Part shown: one piece after another, positions 21,690-31,100 of the stretch
How the letters are laid out: each line of letters opens with the position of its first letter
How positions within the stretch are numbered: the stretch's first letter is position 1
Source of the DNA: an uncultured Thermoguttaceae bacterium
Lineage (GTDB): Bacteria; Planctomycetota; Planctomycetia; Pirellulales; Thermoguttaceae
Reading direction: 5' to 3'
Assembly: GCA_937951625.1 (NCBI GenBank)
Contig: CALFBP010000094.1
Coordinates: 1-43,835 of the forward strand
DNA: 43,835 bases
Notes under the pieces: generated by a model
Database searches by the model: none
Seen by the model: the letters and a program-made list of their open reading frames with translations, nothing else
What the model was told of the DNA's origin: nothing
Made by a program: the position numbers and the translations under genes

Positions 21690-22958
21690 GTGAATCTGAA
21701 CGTGTCGTTGGAGGTGTATGTCGCATTGAGTGCGGTGATGTTTCTGGAGTACGCAATCTGGGGCGCGTGGGCGCCGGTGCTGGCCGCGCGGCTCTTGGGC
21801 CCTTTGAAGATGACCGGCAAGCAGACCGGCTGGATCTATTCCACGTTGCCGATCGCCTGCATCGTCTCGCCGCTGGTGGCTGGTCAAGTGGCCGACAAAT
21901 GGCTCAATACCGAGTGGATCTTGGCCGTCTGCCACCTCGTCGGTGCGGTGCTTCTGTTTGTCGTAGCCAAACAGCGGACCTTTGGCGGCAATTTCGTGGC
22001 CATGCTGCTCTACTCGCTCTGTTACGGCGCCACGCTGCCGCTGGTCAACGCCGTACTCTTCGCCCACGTGAGCGATCCCGCAACCCAAAGCTGGGTCTTC
22101 ATCTGGGCGCCGGTGGCGTGGGCGCTGGTGGGCTATGCCTTGACTGGCTGGCGCGTGCTGCGGAAAGGGGAGGGCGAGGGGAGCGATTGCCTCGTGTTCG
22201 CCGCCATCCTTTCGGTGTTGATGGCGGTTTGCTGCTTGGCGTTGCCGGCGACCCCGCCCGCGGGCAAAGGCGGCGTGCCCATCGTCGATGCCTTGGCCAT
22301 GCTCGGCCGCTTCGACTTCGCCGTGTTCATCGTGGTTTCGCTGGTGATCGCCGGGCTGATGCAGTTCTATTTCCTCGGATCGGCGCGGTTCATGACCGAC
22401 ATGGGCATTTCGGCCAAAGCGGTTCCCGCCACGATGGGCATTGCTCAGGCCGCCCAAGCCATTGCCACCGTCGTGGCCCTCGGGGCCGTGCTCGGCGCGT
22501 TGGGGTTCAAGAATACCTTGGTCCTCGGGGCGGCGTGCTGGGTGGTCTTGTACGTCGTGTACGTTGCCGGAAAACCCAAGGAATTGATCATCGTTTCCCA
22601 GGTGCTTCACGGGCTGGCGTATGTGATGTTCATGATCGTCGGCCAAGTCTATGCCGCGACCGTTGCACCGGAGGCCATTCGCAGCTCGATGCAGGCCTTG
22701 ATTTTTGCGGCGACGACAGGGGTGGGGTTGTTCCTTGGCTCGCAACTGGCCGGGTTCGTGATGGATCAGTTCTCGGCCGAAGGAAAGTTCCAATGGTCAA
22801 AAATCTGGTCCGTCCCCTTGGTCATCATGCTCGCCGGCGCGCTCGTCTTGGCGACGTTGTTCCGCGGCGACACGCCCAAGGCGGAAAAACCGCCCGCCCC
22901 CGATGCACAAGCCCAGGCCGTGCTCGAACACCATTCGCCCACCGCGGTGTCGGGCTGA
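21690..22958 (+). CDS. MFS transporter of the nucleoside permease (NupG-like) type
   Basis: 422 residues from a GTG with GAGG 7 nt upstream (start MNLNVSLEVYVALSAVMFLEY); an ATG 18 codons earlier is not preceded by a ribosome site. About 12 helices are visible. The phrases FLEYAIWGAWAPVLAARL, TGWIYSTLPIACIVSPLVAGQVADKW and the second-half SSMQALIFAATTGVGLFLGSQ follow the NupG/XapB nucleoside:H+ symporter pattern. In planctomycetes relatives are numerous and often lie next to sugar oxidoreductases and isomerases, so a sugar-like substrate is equally possible. The C-terminal 30 residues are Pro/Ala-rich. It lies 209 nt after hemC and is convergent with the GHMP kinase gene. Confidence 0.85.
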   Translation: MNLNVSLEVYVALSAVMFLEYAIWGAWAPVLAARLLGPLKMTGKQTGWIYSTLPIACIVSPLVAGQVADKWLNTEWILAVCHLVGAVLLFVVAKQRTFGGNFVAMLLYSLCYGATLPLVNAVLFAHVSDPATQSWVFIWAPVAWALVGYALTGWRVLRKGEGEGSDCLVFAAILSVLMAVCCLALPATPPAGKGGVPIVDALAMLGRFDFAVFIVVSLVIAGLMQFYFLGSARFMTDMGISAKAVPATMGIAQAAQAIATVVALGAVLGALGFKNTLVLGAACWVVLYVVYVAGKPKELIIVSQVLHGLAYVMFMIVGQVYAATVAPEAIRSSMQALIFAATTGVGLFLGSQLAGFVMDQFSAEGKFQWSKIWSVPLVIMLAGALVLATLFRGDTPKAEKPPAPDAQAQAVLEHHSPTAVSG

Positions 22959-23174
22959 CTGGATCGAAGCCGGCAAGCAGTTCGTGATCGATCATCTGAG
23001 GCGACTTTGGCCGGACTTCCGAGAAGGTGCGACAAGCGAGAGTGATGCCCCGGGGCTGAGGCCACACGTCGTGAATCGGTCGCTGGCCTTTGCGGGCGGC
23101 GTTCCGAAAGCAAGTCACGAGGAAGACGCACCTGCTGACCGACATAACACGAGCTGCGTCGGCATCTCACTCCG

Positions 23175-24230
23175 TTACTGGAGCGGGGATTCCCAAACGC
23201 GGAGCCCCAGGGGGCTGAGGTAGATGGGAATGGTCTGCGTGCCAGGCACGTCCGCGATGACGGCGCGGAGCATCTCGCGATTGCGTGCGGCTTTCGGGCC
23301 GCCAAGGATGGTCACGCTGCCGCCGTCTCCGCCTGCTCCATTCACTTTCCAGCCCAAGGCCCCAAAGCGCTTGGCCACGTCGATCACGGCTTGATGGCGG
23401 GGGCTGACCAGGTCAGGGTGCAGATTGGCCTGCGCTTCCGTATTCTCAATCATCACTCGGCCCAAGGCGGCGAAATCGCCGGCGAACAAGGCGTCGCGGG
23501 CCCGAATCGGGGTGCGCCGCAGCACGCGGAGTTTCTCGGCGTCCGGACCGGCGTCCTCCAATTCCGCGATCACCAGTTCATGCACCTTGGACGAGCTGTG
23601 GGCCTGGCCAAGGAACACCAGCGAGAGCCGTTCTTCCAGCTCCCACTCGATGGCCTGCGTCAGACGCAGCGGACTGACCACCGCGTGCGGGTATTCAAGG
23701 ATTTCGATCAGGTTGATCCCGCCATAGGCCGAGGCCAACTGGTCTTGCACCCCGCACTGCTGGTGCAGCAATTCGGTTTCGATGCGATGGGCGGCGCGAG
23801 CGACCTCGTGCGGAGTCAGTCGGCCGGGCTTCAACAAGTCCAAGGCCCCGATCAGGGCCACGCTTACCGCCGCGCTGGTGCCGGTCGACGCGCCCGCCGG
23901 GGCCTCGCTGAAGATGTCGATCTCCAAGGCGAGATCGTTCGGCACGCCCATGAAGTCCAGCGCCGCCTCCAACAGCGGGTGCCGATCGTAGGCCCCGCCC
24001 ACCGCGTCCAGCGTGTACCGCTCGCCGTAATTCTCGGCGAAGATCGTGACCTGCGCCCGATCGTCGTTGCGGGCAAAGACCCGTATCTGCACCTCCGCAT
24101 AGGGGTAGACGGCGATGTTCAGCACCTTACCGAACTTGGCGAACCAAGTGTCGGTCCAGCCGCCGAAATCGGCAATCCGGATGGGGGCTACGCTGGAGAT
24201 GATCCGCAGCGGTTGTTGATCGTGGCTCAT
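23175..24230 (-). CDS. GHMP-family sugar kinase (HddA/galactokinase-like)
   Basis: 351 residues beginning MSHDQQPLRIISSVAPIRIA. The N-terminal APIRIADFGGWTDT matches the substrate motif of GHMP kinases acting on sugars (heptose-7-phosphate kinase HddA, fucose and glucuronate kinases). The ATP loop is EAPAGASTGTSAAVSVAL (about 109-126), with HRIETELLHQQCGVQDQLASAYGG after it, and the third motif is KVNGAGGDGGSVTIL near the end. The enzyme should phosphorylate a sugar at C1 with ATP in the cytoplasm. There is no hddB/C, gmhA or rfaE neighbour, so assignment to heptose activation is not possible. The 216-nt gap to the upstream MFS stop shows nothing clear. Confidence 0.85.
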   Translation of the reverse strand: MSHDQQPLRIISSVAPIRIADFGGWTDTWFAKFGKVLNIAVYPYAEVQIRVFARNDDRAQVTIFAENYGERYTLDAVGGAYDRHPLLEAALDFMGVPNDLALEIDIFSEAPAGASTGTSAAVSVALIGALDLLKPGRLTPHEVARAAHRIETELLHQQCGVQDQLASAYGGINLIEILEYPHAVVSPLRLTQAIEWELEERLSLVFLGQAHSSSKVHELVIAELEDAGPDAEKLRVLRRTPIRARDALFAGDFAALGRVMIENTEAQANLHPDLVSPRHQAVIDVAKRFGALGWKVNGAGGDGGSVTILGGPKAARNREMLRAVIADVPGTQTIPIYLSPLGLRVWESPLQ

Positions 24231-24385
24231 ACCGAAATTTCCACCTCAGCGCGATTTGCTTGTAGGTACGTGATGTCGAAAACGAAGAAAGGCAAGTCGG
24301 CGCGCGATTTCCCACCCTGGCCCCGCAGGACACCCGCTCCTCTTAGGAAATCCCCAACTCGAGACGCGCGATACTCGCGGCGCGC

Positions 24386-27300
24386 TCAGCCCACGTTCAC
24401 CACCCGACCCGGCTCGGTGAAAATCAGCCGGGCGGATACATGGTCGGCATCGAGCTGGAGCATCGCCGCGGCGGCCCGGCGATAGGCCTCCAGTTGCGGG
24501 CGGTACCAAGCGACACGGGCCTCCAAGGCCTGCGAATCGTCCGCGGCCAGGGCGTCTGTCTTGAAGTCGAGGACGTCCGCCCCCACCATCCGCTCGCCAT
24601 CGCAGAGCACGACGAGTCGGTCAAACCTACCATTTAGAATAACCTCGCCCTCGCGGATCGCAAAGGGACATTCCCGGAACACGGTCCAACCGGGGCGGGT
24701 AACATTCGGTCCGGCATGGACTTGCGACGGCGAGTCCAGCCGGGCTGGCCGCTGGTAGCTGCTGCGCGAGAGCGCCGCCCGCACAGCCGGTCGGGCTAGG
24801 GCTTCGCGGAACTGGCGAATCAGATTCGGCAGATCCGCACTGTGGCTGACCAGGGGGCCCGCCGCCTCGCGAAGTGTGTCGTCGTCCGGCTCGCCCTCGT
24901 CCAGCCACTCGATCAGCTCGAACCAGGCGTGCAGCACGCTCCCCCGGTCCAATGCCTGATCCACATCAACCCGCAGCCGTTGGGCGAGCAACACCCGGGA
25001 ACCCCCTTCGAGCTGCGAGGGGCTGCGGCGGTCCAACCCGCGCGTGGGTCGTGCGGTGGTGGGCGCCAGCCGCACGACGGAGGGTTCGCCGCGATCGGGT
25101 GATGCCGTGGCCGGCGCCTCGGCAAAACGCGGCGTGACCTTTTGATGCCACGCTGGATCGCCCGATTCGTAGGCGATCGCTTCCGGTTCCAATCGGCCGC
25201 CCGAGCCGAGCGCCGCGCGCAACAGGCCCGCGAACGTGCTGGGTAGGTTTTGTTCTTTCTCCGAAGACGGGGCGACAATCATCTCCAAGGCGTGGACGGC
25301 GCGCGTCAACGCCACGTAGAGCAGACACACCGACTCCTCCGCCCGGCGACGCTTTTGAACGGCAAACATATTTTGAAACGCCTCGGGCAACAGCGGCCAG
25401 AGTTCCGTGTTCACATAGCGGAGCACCCGGTCGATCGGCTGGATCGGCGAGTGGCGATCGACCGCGATCTGGGGGGGTTGGCCGAGGATTTGCACGTCCA
25501 GTTCTGGCAAGACGACGATGTCGAACTCCAGGCCCTTGGCCTGGTGGATCGTCATCACGCGTACGGCGGCGCGACGCGGCGTTTCGACCCGCGTCTTCTC
25601 CACGACGCGCAAAAAAGCATCCACCCGCGTGCTTGCCCGAGCCTGAAAGGCGTAGCCCATCTCGACCAGTTGCATCAGGCGGGCGAGTTCGCGGGCGTCG
25701 CAGTGTGGGGCGAGGTGAGCAGCCCAAGCGTAAAGTGTGGGGCCGTAGCCTTGTTGCAACAGTTCGGCACGGATGTTGTGCGACACGCCTGCCGCCAGGG
25801 AATCGTCGTCATGAGAAGTCAGCCCGACCAGAGGCCCCAAGGGCGAGTGCGCCACGTGGAAGCGGGCCGCCAAGTGGCCAGGATGCTCGGCCAGCGTCAA
25901 CAGCGACAATACCCACTGCACTGCCGGGGAATCGGTCAGCGGGTTGCCCCCTTCCTCGCTGGCCTCGATCCCTAGTTGACGCAGGCGGCGGATCAGCCAA
26001 GCCACGGCCTCGTTTTTCCGCACCAACACGCCGAGGGAAAAGCCCGGCGCCGCCTCGTGAAGCTCCACCACGCGACGGACCGCGAATTCCCAGGTGACGG
26101 CTTTTTGCTTCTGCCCCTCGGCGGCCCGAGGAGCCGCAACCATGCGGCAATAACCGGGGCGATCGGAGTGGGCCGTGGCATGGGGATGGAAGCGGGCGGC
26201 CCATTGCTCGGCGGCACCCGCGTAGTTCTGCAAGGCGGGATTGCCAGCCAGATTTCCGAATACCCGATTCACCAATTCGATCACCACCGGACTGGAACGA
26301 TAGCTCCGATCGAGCGGTTCGTTGCTCAGGCCGGGGAGTTCCTCTGCCAGGGCATCGAAGATCTCGGCCATGCCCCCGCGCCAGCCGTAAATCGCCTGTT
26401 TCACGTCGCCAACGCAAAAAAACGACCGATGCTCGCTGTCCGCCGTGCAACGCATGGCGATCGGCCGCAACACCCGCCATTGCAGCGACGACGTGTCTTG
26501 GAATTCGTCCAACAACAGATGGGAAACATGGGCGTCGAGGCGATGGGCAAGTTCGTTGAGCCGTTCCGTCGTGACGGCGCCGCCTACCGCACGGGTAACG
26601 TCCTCGAACCGCATCGCGCCTCGGGACAACTTCAAGGCGCGGTAGGCCGCGTCAAACCGCTCCAATAGCCTGCGCGTGGCCTTTGTCTGATCGGCAATCC
26701 GCGCCAGCAGCTTGGCCTTGGCGTGGTCAGCCAGCCGTTGGCACGCCTCCAGCATCTCTGGTGGGAGGGGTTTGTTGCCGTAGGTAACTTTGCCTTGGGC
26801 GACGTTCTTGAGCGGTCCACTTTGCAAAAGTACTTCCCACTCCTCCTCCGCGATGTTTTTCAGAACGGTATCGCGTGCCTTCTGGAATCGCTTGTCTGGG
26901 GGGCATTCTGCCTCGGCGAAGGCCTCGATGGCGGCTTGCAGTTCAACTTTGTCGAGGGGTTGATTATAAGGCAGGGCATCCCAGGCAGCAGCATCGCTCT
27001 CCAGAAACACGTCGTAAAGCTGGCCCACGAGGGTAGCGATCTGCTCATGGACGGAGCGCGTCGTTTCGCCCTTGGTCAAGAGGTGCATCAAGCGGACCGC
27101 GTCCCCGGTCGTCTCCCGATGGAGCATGACGCGAATCGCTTCGGCCCGCAGGGCCGCCTCCTCGGCATCATCCACGATCTGCCAGCCCAGGGGCAGGCCG
27201 AGTTCGAGTCCGTAAACGCGGGCAACGTCCATGAAGAAGCTATCCAGCGTGCCCACCCGCAAGCGGTGCAACTGCCGCACCAGTCCGACCAGGATTGCCA

Positions 27301-27559
27301 AGCAGCGATCCCGATGCAGGCCGGGATGTTGCAAATCGGCCGACAATTCGGCCAACTTTTGGGGGTTCCTTGAGGCTTCGGCCAAGCGGAGCAATACGCG
27401 GCCCAGAATCTCGCCCGCCGCCTTGCGCGTGAACGTCGTGGCGAGGATTTCGTCGACCGGCTCGCCCGAGACCAAAAGTTCCAGAAAACGGCAGCTCAAC
27501 CGGTACGTCTTTCCGGTGCCCGCCGAAGCCCGGATCACGAGGTTGGGGAAGCGGGGCAT
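24386..27559 (-). CDS. UvrD/Rep superfamily helicase-nuclease, AddA/RecB-like
   Basis: 1057 residues from MPRFPNLVIRASAGTGKT; the Walker A ASAGTGKT (11-18) so near the start is usual for AddA/RecB, and the frame upstream has no family likeness. Further helicase motifs: EILATTFTRKAAGEIL (Ia), LLLDEFQDTSSLQWRVL (II), FFCVGDVKQAIYGWRGG (III), VRVMTIHQAKGLEFDIVVLPE (V) and ESVCLLYVALTRAVHALEMI (VI). The last 200 residues carry the RecB-type nuclease: GSVLHAWFELIEW, GRFDRLVV, DVLDFKTDA and QLEAYRRAA. It processes double-strand ends for recombination. The usual partner addB is not next to it; a partner elsewhere in the genome is expected. Confidence 0.9.
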   Translation of the reverse strand: MPRFPNLVIRASAGTGKTYRLSCRFLELLVSGEPVDEILATTFTRKAAGEILGRVLLRLAEASRNPQKLAELSADLQHPGLHRDRCLAILVGLVRQLHRLRVGTLDSFFMDVARVYGLELGLPLGWQIVDDAEEAALRAEAIRVMLHRETTGDAVRLMHLLTKGETTRSVHEQIATLVGQLYDVFLESDAAAWDALPYNQPLDKVELQAAIEAFAEAECPPDKRFQKARDTVLKNIAEEEWEVLLQSGPLKNVAQGKVTYGNKPLPPEMLEACQRLADHAKAKLLARIADQTKATRRLLERFDAAYRALKLSRGAMRFEDVTRAVGGAVTTERLNELAHRLDAHVSHLLLDEFQDTSSLQWRVLRPIAMRCTADSEHRSFFCVGDVKQAIYGWRGGMAEIFDALAEELPGLSNEPLDRSYRSSPVVIELVNRVFGNLAGNPALQNYAGAAEQWAARFHPHATAHSDRPGYCRMVAAPRAAEGQKQKAVTWEFAVRRVVELHEAAPGFSLGVLVRKNEAVAWLIRRLRQLGIEASEEGGNPLTDSPAVQWVLSLLTLAEHPGHLAARFHVAHSPLGPLVGLTSHDDDSLAAGVSHNIRAELLQQGYGPTLYAWAAHLAPHCDARELARLMQLVEMGYAFQARASTRVDAFLRVVEKTRVETPRRAAVRVMTIHQAKGLEFDIVVLPELDVQILGQPPQIAVDRHSPIQPIDRVLRYVNTELWPLLPEAFQNMFAVQKRRRAEESVCLLYVALTRAVHALEMIVAPSSEKEQNLPSTFAGLLRAALGSGGRLEPEAIAYESGDPAWHQKVTPRFAEAPATASPDRGEPSVVRLAPTTARPTRGLDRRSPSQLEGGSRVLLAQRLRVDVDQALDRGSVLHAWFELIEWLDEGEPDDDTLREAAGPLVSHSADLPNLIRQFREALARPAVRAALSRSSYQRPARLDSPSQVHAGPNVTRPGWTVFRECPFAIREGEVILNGRFDRLVVLCDGERMVGADVLDFKTDALAADDSQALEARVAWYRPQLEAYRRAAAAMLQLDADHVSARLIFTEPGRVVNVG

Positions 27560-27771
27560 TGCCAAAAATCCATCGAAGTTCGGATGCGGTGATTGCAGGA
27601 GGATACCGACGACCAAGCAGCCGTAGCGTTTCAACGCCGTCCGACGACGATCCCCACGAGGTCCGGCCGTTCACGGCTCCCGGCGACCCGTGGTTTGCAG
27701 AAAATGCGGAAGGCAACCCGCCGAACGTATCAACGTAGTCTTGTCAACCTCTTGGCGCTGTTCGCAAGCCT

Positions 27772-28785
27772 TCAAAACCCCCTGGCCGCCTTGATGTCCT
27801 CGAAGTCCCGCAGGTGGTACCCGATCCGCGCGTAGTCCAGCACGCGACACAATGCCCGCAGGGCCACGCCCATGCCGTCGGGACCGCTGAAGCCGCCGAA
27901 CTGACCGCCGCCCTTCAGGTGCGGCTCCAAGTCGACAAACACGCCGGGAATGCCCCGCCGCTGGAGCTTTCCCTCCAGTTCCGGCAGCAGCGTGCGGAAC
28001 TCGCGGAAGATGGCCTCGTGGGCCGCATCGCCTTCGTCGGCGGGAACGAAGTGGTGCAAGGCGTCTTCGTCGATGTGGCCCCCTTTGGCCACAGGCCGAG
28101 GGTTACGATAGTCCTTCACGTGCATCCAGCCCAGACCGGGGGCCATCGCCCGGAATTGCTCGAGAACCTCCGCGGGCGAAAAACCTTGGACGATCAGATT
28201 CGCCGCGTCGAAGACCAACACCAAGGCCGGGTGATTCACCTGGCGGTAAATCTCGGCCAGATGAAAGCCGTCCCCGCCCACCAAATTCGCCTCCACCTCC
28301 AGCCCGAACGTCAGGTCTGAGCGGTGGCATACCTCGGCGATCTGGCCAAGCTGATCCACGACTTGGGGCAGGTGCCCGCGGGGATCCTCGCCCCGCGGAT
28401 GGTAAAACGAAAACCCCCGGATCAGTTTGGTCTCGAAGGCGTGGGCCAAGTCGCAGGCCTTTTTCACGTCGTTCGCCAAGTAACGCTTGAATGGGACGAA
28501 CACGTTCTTGGTGCCGTCCTCCACATTCTTGAGCTTCACCTTGCCGATCGGCGAACCAAGCGACGAGACGCTCAGCCCATACTCCCCCTGAAGCGCACGA
28601 ATCTTCTGAATCTCCGCCCGAGTCAGCTTCATCACGTTCTTCACGCCGTCGCCCACGTCGATGAAGCGGATGCTGTAATACTGGAGTCCGAGGGCGGCAA
28701 AGGCGGCAAACTGTTGGACCGCCGTTTTCTGATTGGCGGCTTCGTCAGCGAATCCCGTCAAAATCACGCGCGGTGCATTGGGCAT
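27772..28785 (-). CDS. Sugar phosphate isomerase/epimerase (xylose isomerase-like TIM barrel)
   Basis: 337 residues from MPNAPRVILTGFADEAANQ. The chain is a TIM barrel of the AP-endonuclease-2 superfamily: GLQYYSIRFIDV (strand 2), LSVSSLGSPIGKV, TKLIRGFSFYHPRGED, LTFGLEVEANLVGG with a metal-binding glutamate, LVLVFDAANLIVQG with aspartate, GWMHVKDYRN with His/Lys/Asp, and PGVFVDLEPHLKGGGQFGGFSG at the end with the last metal ligand. Such proteins isomerise or epimerise keto-sugars or inositols; the exact reaction is unknown. It has no signal peptide. It is divergent from the Tm-1-like gene; a 7-bp dyad (CGCCCCT 28855-28861, AGGGGCG 28876-28882) in the shared 180-nt region could be an operator. 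Confidence 0.88.
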   Translation of the reverse strand: MPNAPRVILTGFADEAANQKTAVQQFAAFAALGLQYYSIRFIDVGDGVKNVMKLTRAEIQKIRALQGEYGLSVSSLGSPIGKVKLKNVEDGTKNVFVPFKRYLANDVKKACDLAHAFETKLIRGFSFYHPRGEDPRGHLPQVVDQLGQIAEVCHRSDLTFGLEVEANLVGGDGFHLAEIYRQVNHPALVLVFDAANLIVQGFSPAEVLEQFRAMAPGLGWMHVKDYRNPRPVAKGGHIDEDALHHFVPADEGDAAHEAIFREFRTLLPELEGKLQRRGIPGVFVDLEPHLKGGGQFGGFSGPDGMGVALRALCRVLDYARIGYHLRDFEDIKAARGF

Positions 28786-28966
28786 GGCTTGGTCTCTTTG
28801 GCAAGAGTGTCTTCTCCGAGAAAAAATGACCCGCGAAACACGCCCGTATTCTGACGCCCCTGACGCTTGGCGGCAAGGGGCGCCTTACCACCCTCTTGAT
28901 TCGCTTGGTCCGATCCTTCATCATGCATCGGCTACGATTTTTTCGGTCCCTACCGGGGGACGTGCG

Positions 28967-30181
28967 ATGCCGAAGACGGTCGCGCTTCTAGGGGCGCTCG
29001 ATACCAAGGGCCTCGAGTATGGCTTCGTGAAGCAGTGCATCGAAGCCAGGGGGCTTCGCACCCTGGTGATCGACACGGGCGTGTTGGGCCCGCCGCGGAT
29101 CGCGCCGGACGTGCCGCGCGAAAAGGTGGCAGCGGCTGGCGGGGCCAACCTCGCAGATCTCGTGGCCCGGGAAGACCGCGGCGAAGCCGTGGCCGCCATG
29201 GCCCGGGGCGTTGAGGTTTTAGCTGCCCAATTGTATTCCGAGGGACGCTTCGACGGCATCTTGGCTCTCGGCGGTGGCGGGGGGACGTCGGTCGCCTGTG
29301 CTGCCATGCGGGCCTTGCCGCTGGGTGTGCCCAAAGTGATGGTCTCCACCGTCGCTGGGGGCGATGTTTCGAGCTACGTCGGCGTCAAGGACATTGTGAT
29401 GATTCCCAGCATCGTCGACGTTGCCGGGATCAACCGCATCAGCCGCGGGGTGTTTGCCAGGGCAGCCGGGGCAATTTGCGGGATGATCGAGGCCGCCGTT
29501 CCCCCAGGCGACGACAAGCCGCTCGTGGCCGCCTCAATGTTCGGCAACACCACCCCCTGCGTCGAAACGGCCAAAGCCATGCTCGAAGCGGCTGGGTACG
29601 AGGTGCTCGTGTTCCATGCCACTGGCACTGGCGGGCGAACCATGGAAAGCCTTGTCGAGTCGGGAGTCGTTGCCGGCGTGCTCGACGTGACCACCACGGA
29701 ATGGGCCGACGAGCTGGTAGGGGGCGTGTTCACGGCGGGGCCCACCCGATTGGAAGCCGCCGCACGCCACGGCGTGCCCGCGGTCGTCACCCCGGCCTGC
29801 CTCGACATGGTCAACTTTTGGGCCCCCTCGACCATTCCTGAGCACTTCCGCGGACGGCGATTTTATCAGCATAATCCGAACATCACCCTCATGCGAACCA
29901 CGCCGGACGAGTGCCGGCGTCTGGGGCAAATCGTGGCCGAGAAGTTGAACCTCAGCACCGGTCCGGTGGCGGTGCTGATCCCTCTTCGCGGCTGGAGCAT
30001 GATCGACGCCCCCGGCGGACCGTTCTGGTGGCCCGAGGCCGATCAAGCCTTCGCCGACGCCTTGAAGGCGGCCCTGCGCCCGGACGTGCCCATCGTGGAG
30101 ATCGACGCGAACGTGAACGATCCCGAGTTCGCCCGGCGTTGTGCGGAAACCCTACTCGAAATGATGCAGACCAACAACTAG
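28967..30181 (+). CDS. Tm-1-like ATP-binding domain protein (UPF0261)
   Basis: 404 residues from [20 protein letters not shown], with GGGGGA about 8 nt before the ATG; 78 upstream in-frame codons are rejected because they bear no similarity. UPF0261 hallmarks: GALDTKG start, [93 protein letters not shown], and [18 protein letters not shown]. The tomato relative Tm-1 blocks tobamovirus replication; the bacterial role is unknown. Plant and fungal forms carry this domain fused to a TIM barrel, which here is the next gene, 26 nt downstream. The two probably form one complex. Confidence 0.92.
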   Translation: MPKTVALLGALDTKGLEYGFVKQCIEARGLRTLVIDTGVLGPPRIAPDVPREKVAAAGGANLADLVAREDRGEAVAAMARGVEVLAAQLYSEGRFDGILALGGGGGTSVACAAMRALPLGVPKVMVSTVAGGDVSSYVGVKDIVMIPSIVDVAGINRISRGVFARAAGAICGMIEAAVPPGDDKPLVAASMFGNTTPCVETAKAMLEAAGYEVLVFHATGTGGRTMESLVESGVVAGVLDVTTTEWADELVGGVFTAGPTRLEAAARHGVPAVVTPACLDMVNFWAPSTIPEHFRGRRFYQHNPNITLMRTTPDECRRLGQIVAEKLNLSTGPVAVLIPLRGWSMIDAPGGPFWWPEADQAFADALKAALRPDVPIVEIDANVNDPEFARRCAETLLEMMQTNN

Positions 30182-30207
30182 GCGACCATCCCCACGGAGG
30201 TGCTTCC

Positions 30208-31035
30208 ATGGCCGAGACGCGAACCCAAATCCTGCAACGCTTCAACCAAAAGATCGCTCAAGGCAAGCCCATCATCGGGGGAGGGGCTGGCACGGGCATC
30301 AGCGCCAAGTTCGAAGAAGCCGGGGGCATCGATCTGATTGTGATCTACAATTCGGGCCGATTCCGCATGGCCGGGCATGGTTCGCTGGCCGGCCTGCTGC
30401 CTTACGGCGACGCCAACAAGATCGTCATGGAAATGGCCAACGAGGTCCTTCCCGTGGTCAAGCACACCCCGGTGCTGGCCGGTGTCTGCGGCACCGATCC
30501 CATGCGACGCATGGAACGGTTCCTCCGTGAGGTCAAGGAAATCGGTTTCGCCGGGGTGCAGAATTTCCCCACCGTCGGCCTGTTCGATGGCGTGTTCCGC
30601 CAGAACTTGGAAGAGACGGGCATGGGCTTTGGACGCGAGGTGGAAATGATCCGCCTGGCCCGCGAAATGGACCTGCTCACCACTCCCTATGTCTTCAATC
30701 CCGACGAAGCGGTCCAGATGGCCGAGGCGGGGGCCGACATCCTCGTGGCCCACATGGGGCTGACTACCTCCGGTTCCATCGGGGCGAAGACGGCCAAGAC
30801 GCTCGATCAATGTGTGGCCTTGATCGACGAAATCGCCAAGGCCGCTCGAGGCGTCCGCAGCGAAATCATCCTCCTGTGTCACGGCGGCCCGATCGCCGAG
30901 CCGGAAGACGCTGCCTATATCCTCAAGAATTGTCCGGCAGTGGACGGTTTCTACGGGGCCAGCTCCATGGAACGATTGCCCACCGAGCGCGCCATCCGCG
31001 AGCAGACAGAGCGGTTCACTGGAATCCGGCGATAA
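30208..31035 (+). CDS. Phosphoenolpyruvate hydrolase-family TIM-barrel protein (Tm-1 C-terminal half equivalent)
   Basis: 275 residues from an ATG with CGGAGG 7 nt upstream. Starting phrases [19 protein letters not shown] and [20 protein letters not shown], followed by [61 protein letters not shown] and [15 protein letters not shown], fit the PEP-hydrolase-like family (igps/PEP-mutase barrel). Its reaction is uncertain; PEP hydrolysis is only a name carried by the family. It directly follows the UPF0261 gene with 26 nt between, consistent with an operon in which the two products act together. A stem (31037-31067) follows the stop. Confidence 0.9.
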   Translation: MAETRTQILQRFNQKIAQGKPIIGGGAGTGISAKFEEAGGIDLIVIYNSGRFRMAGHGSLAGLLPYGDANKIVMEMANEVLPVVKHTPVLAGVCGTDPMRRMERFLREVKEIGFAGVQNFPTVGLFDGVFRQNLEETGMGFGREVEMIRLAREMDLLTTPYVFNPDEAVQMAEAGADILVAHMGLTTSGSIGAKTAKTLDQCVALIDEIAKAARGVRSEIILLCHGGPIAEPEDAAYILKNCPAVDGFYGASSMERLPTERAIREQTERFTGIRR

Positions 31036-31036
31036 T

Positions 31037-31067
31037 CGTTCGCTGCCCGTCCTGTTCCGCAGCAACG
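31037..31067. terminator. Stem-loop between convergent genes, possible terminator
   Basis: CGTT-c-GCTGC (31037-31046) pairs with GCAGC-AACG (31059-31067): nine pairs and one bulge with a 12-nt loop. A second dyad, ATCGCT/AGCGAT (31078-31083, 31095-31100), lies next to it. Neither has a T-tract. Confidence 0.35.
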
Positions 31068-31100
31068 AGACGGCGGGATCGCTTCTGTCTGTTGAGCGAT

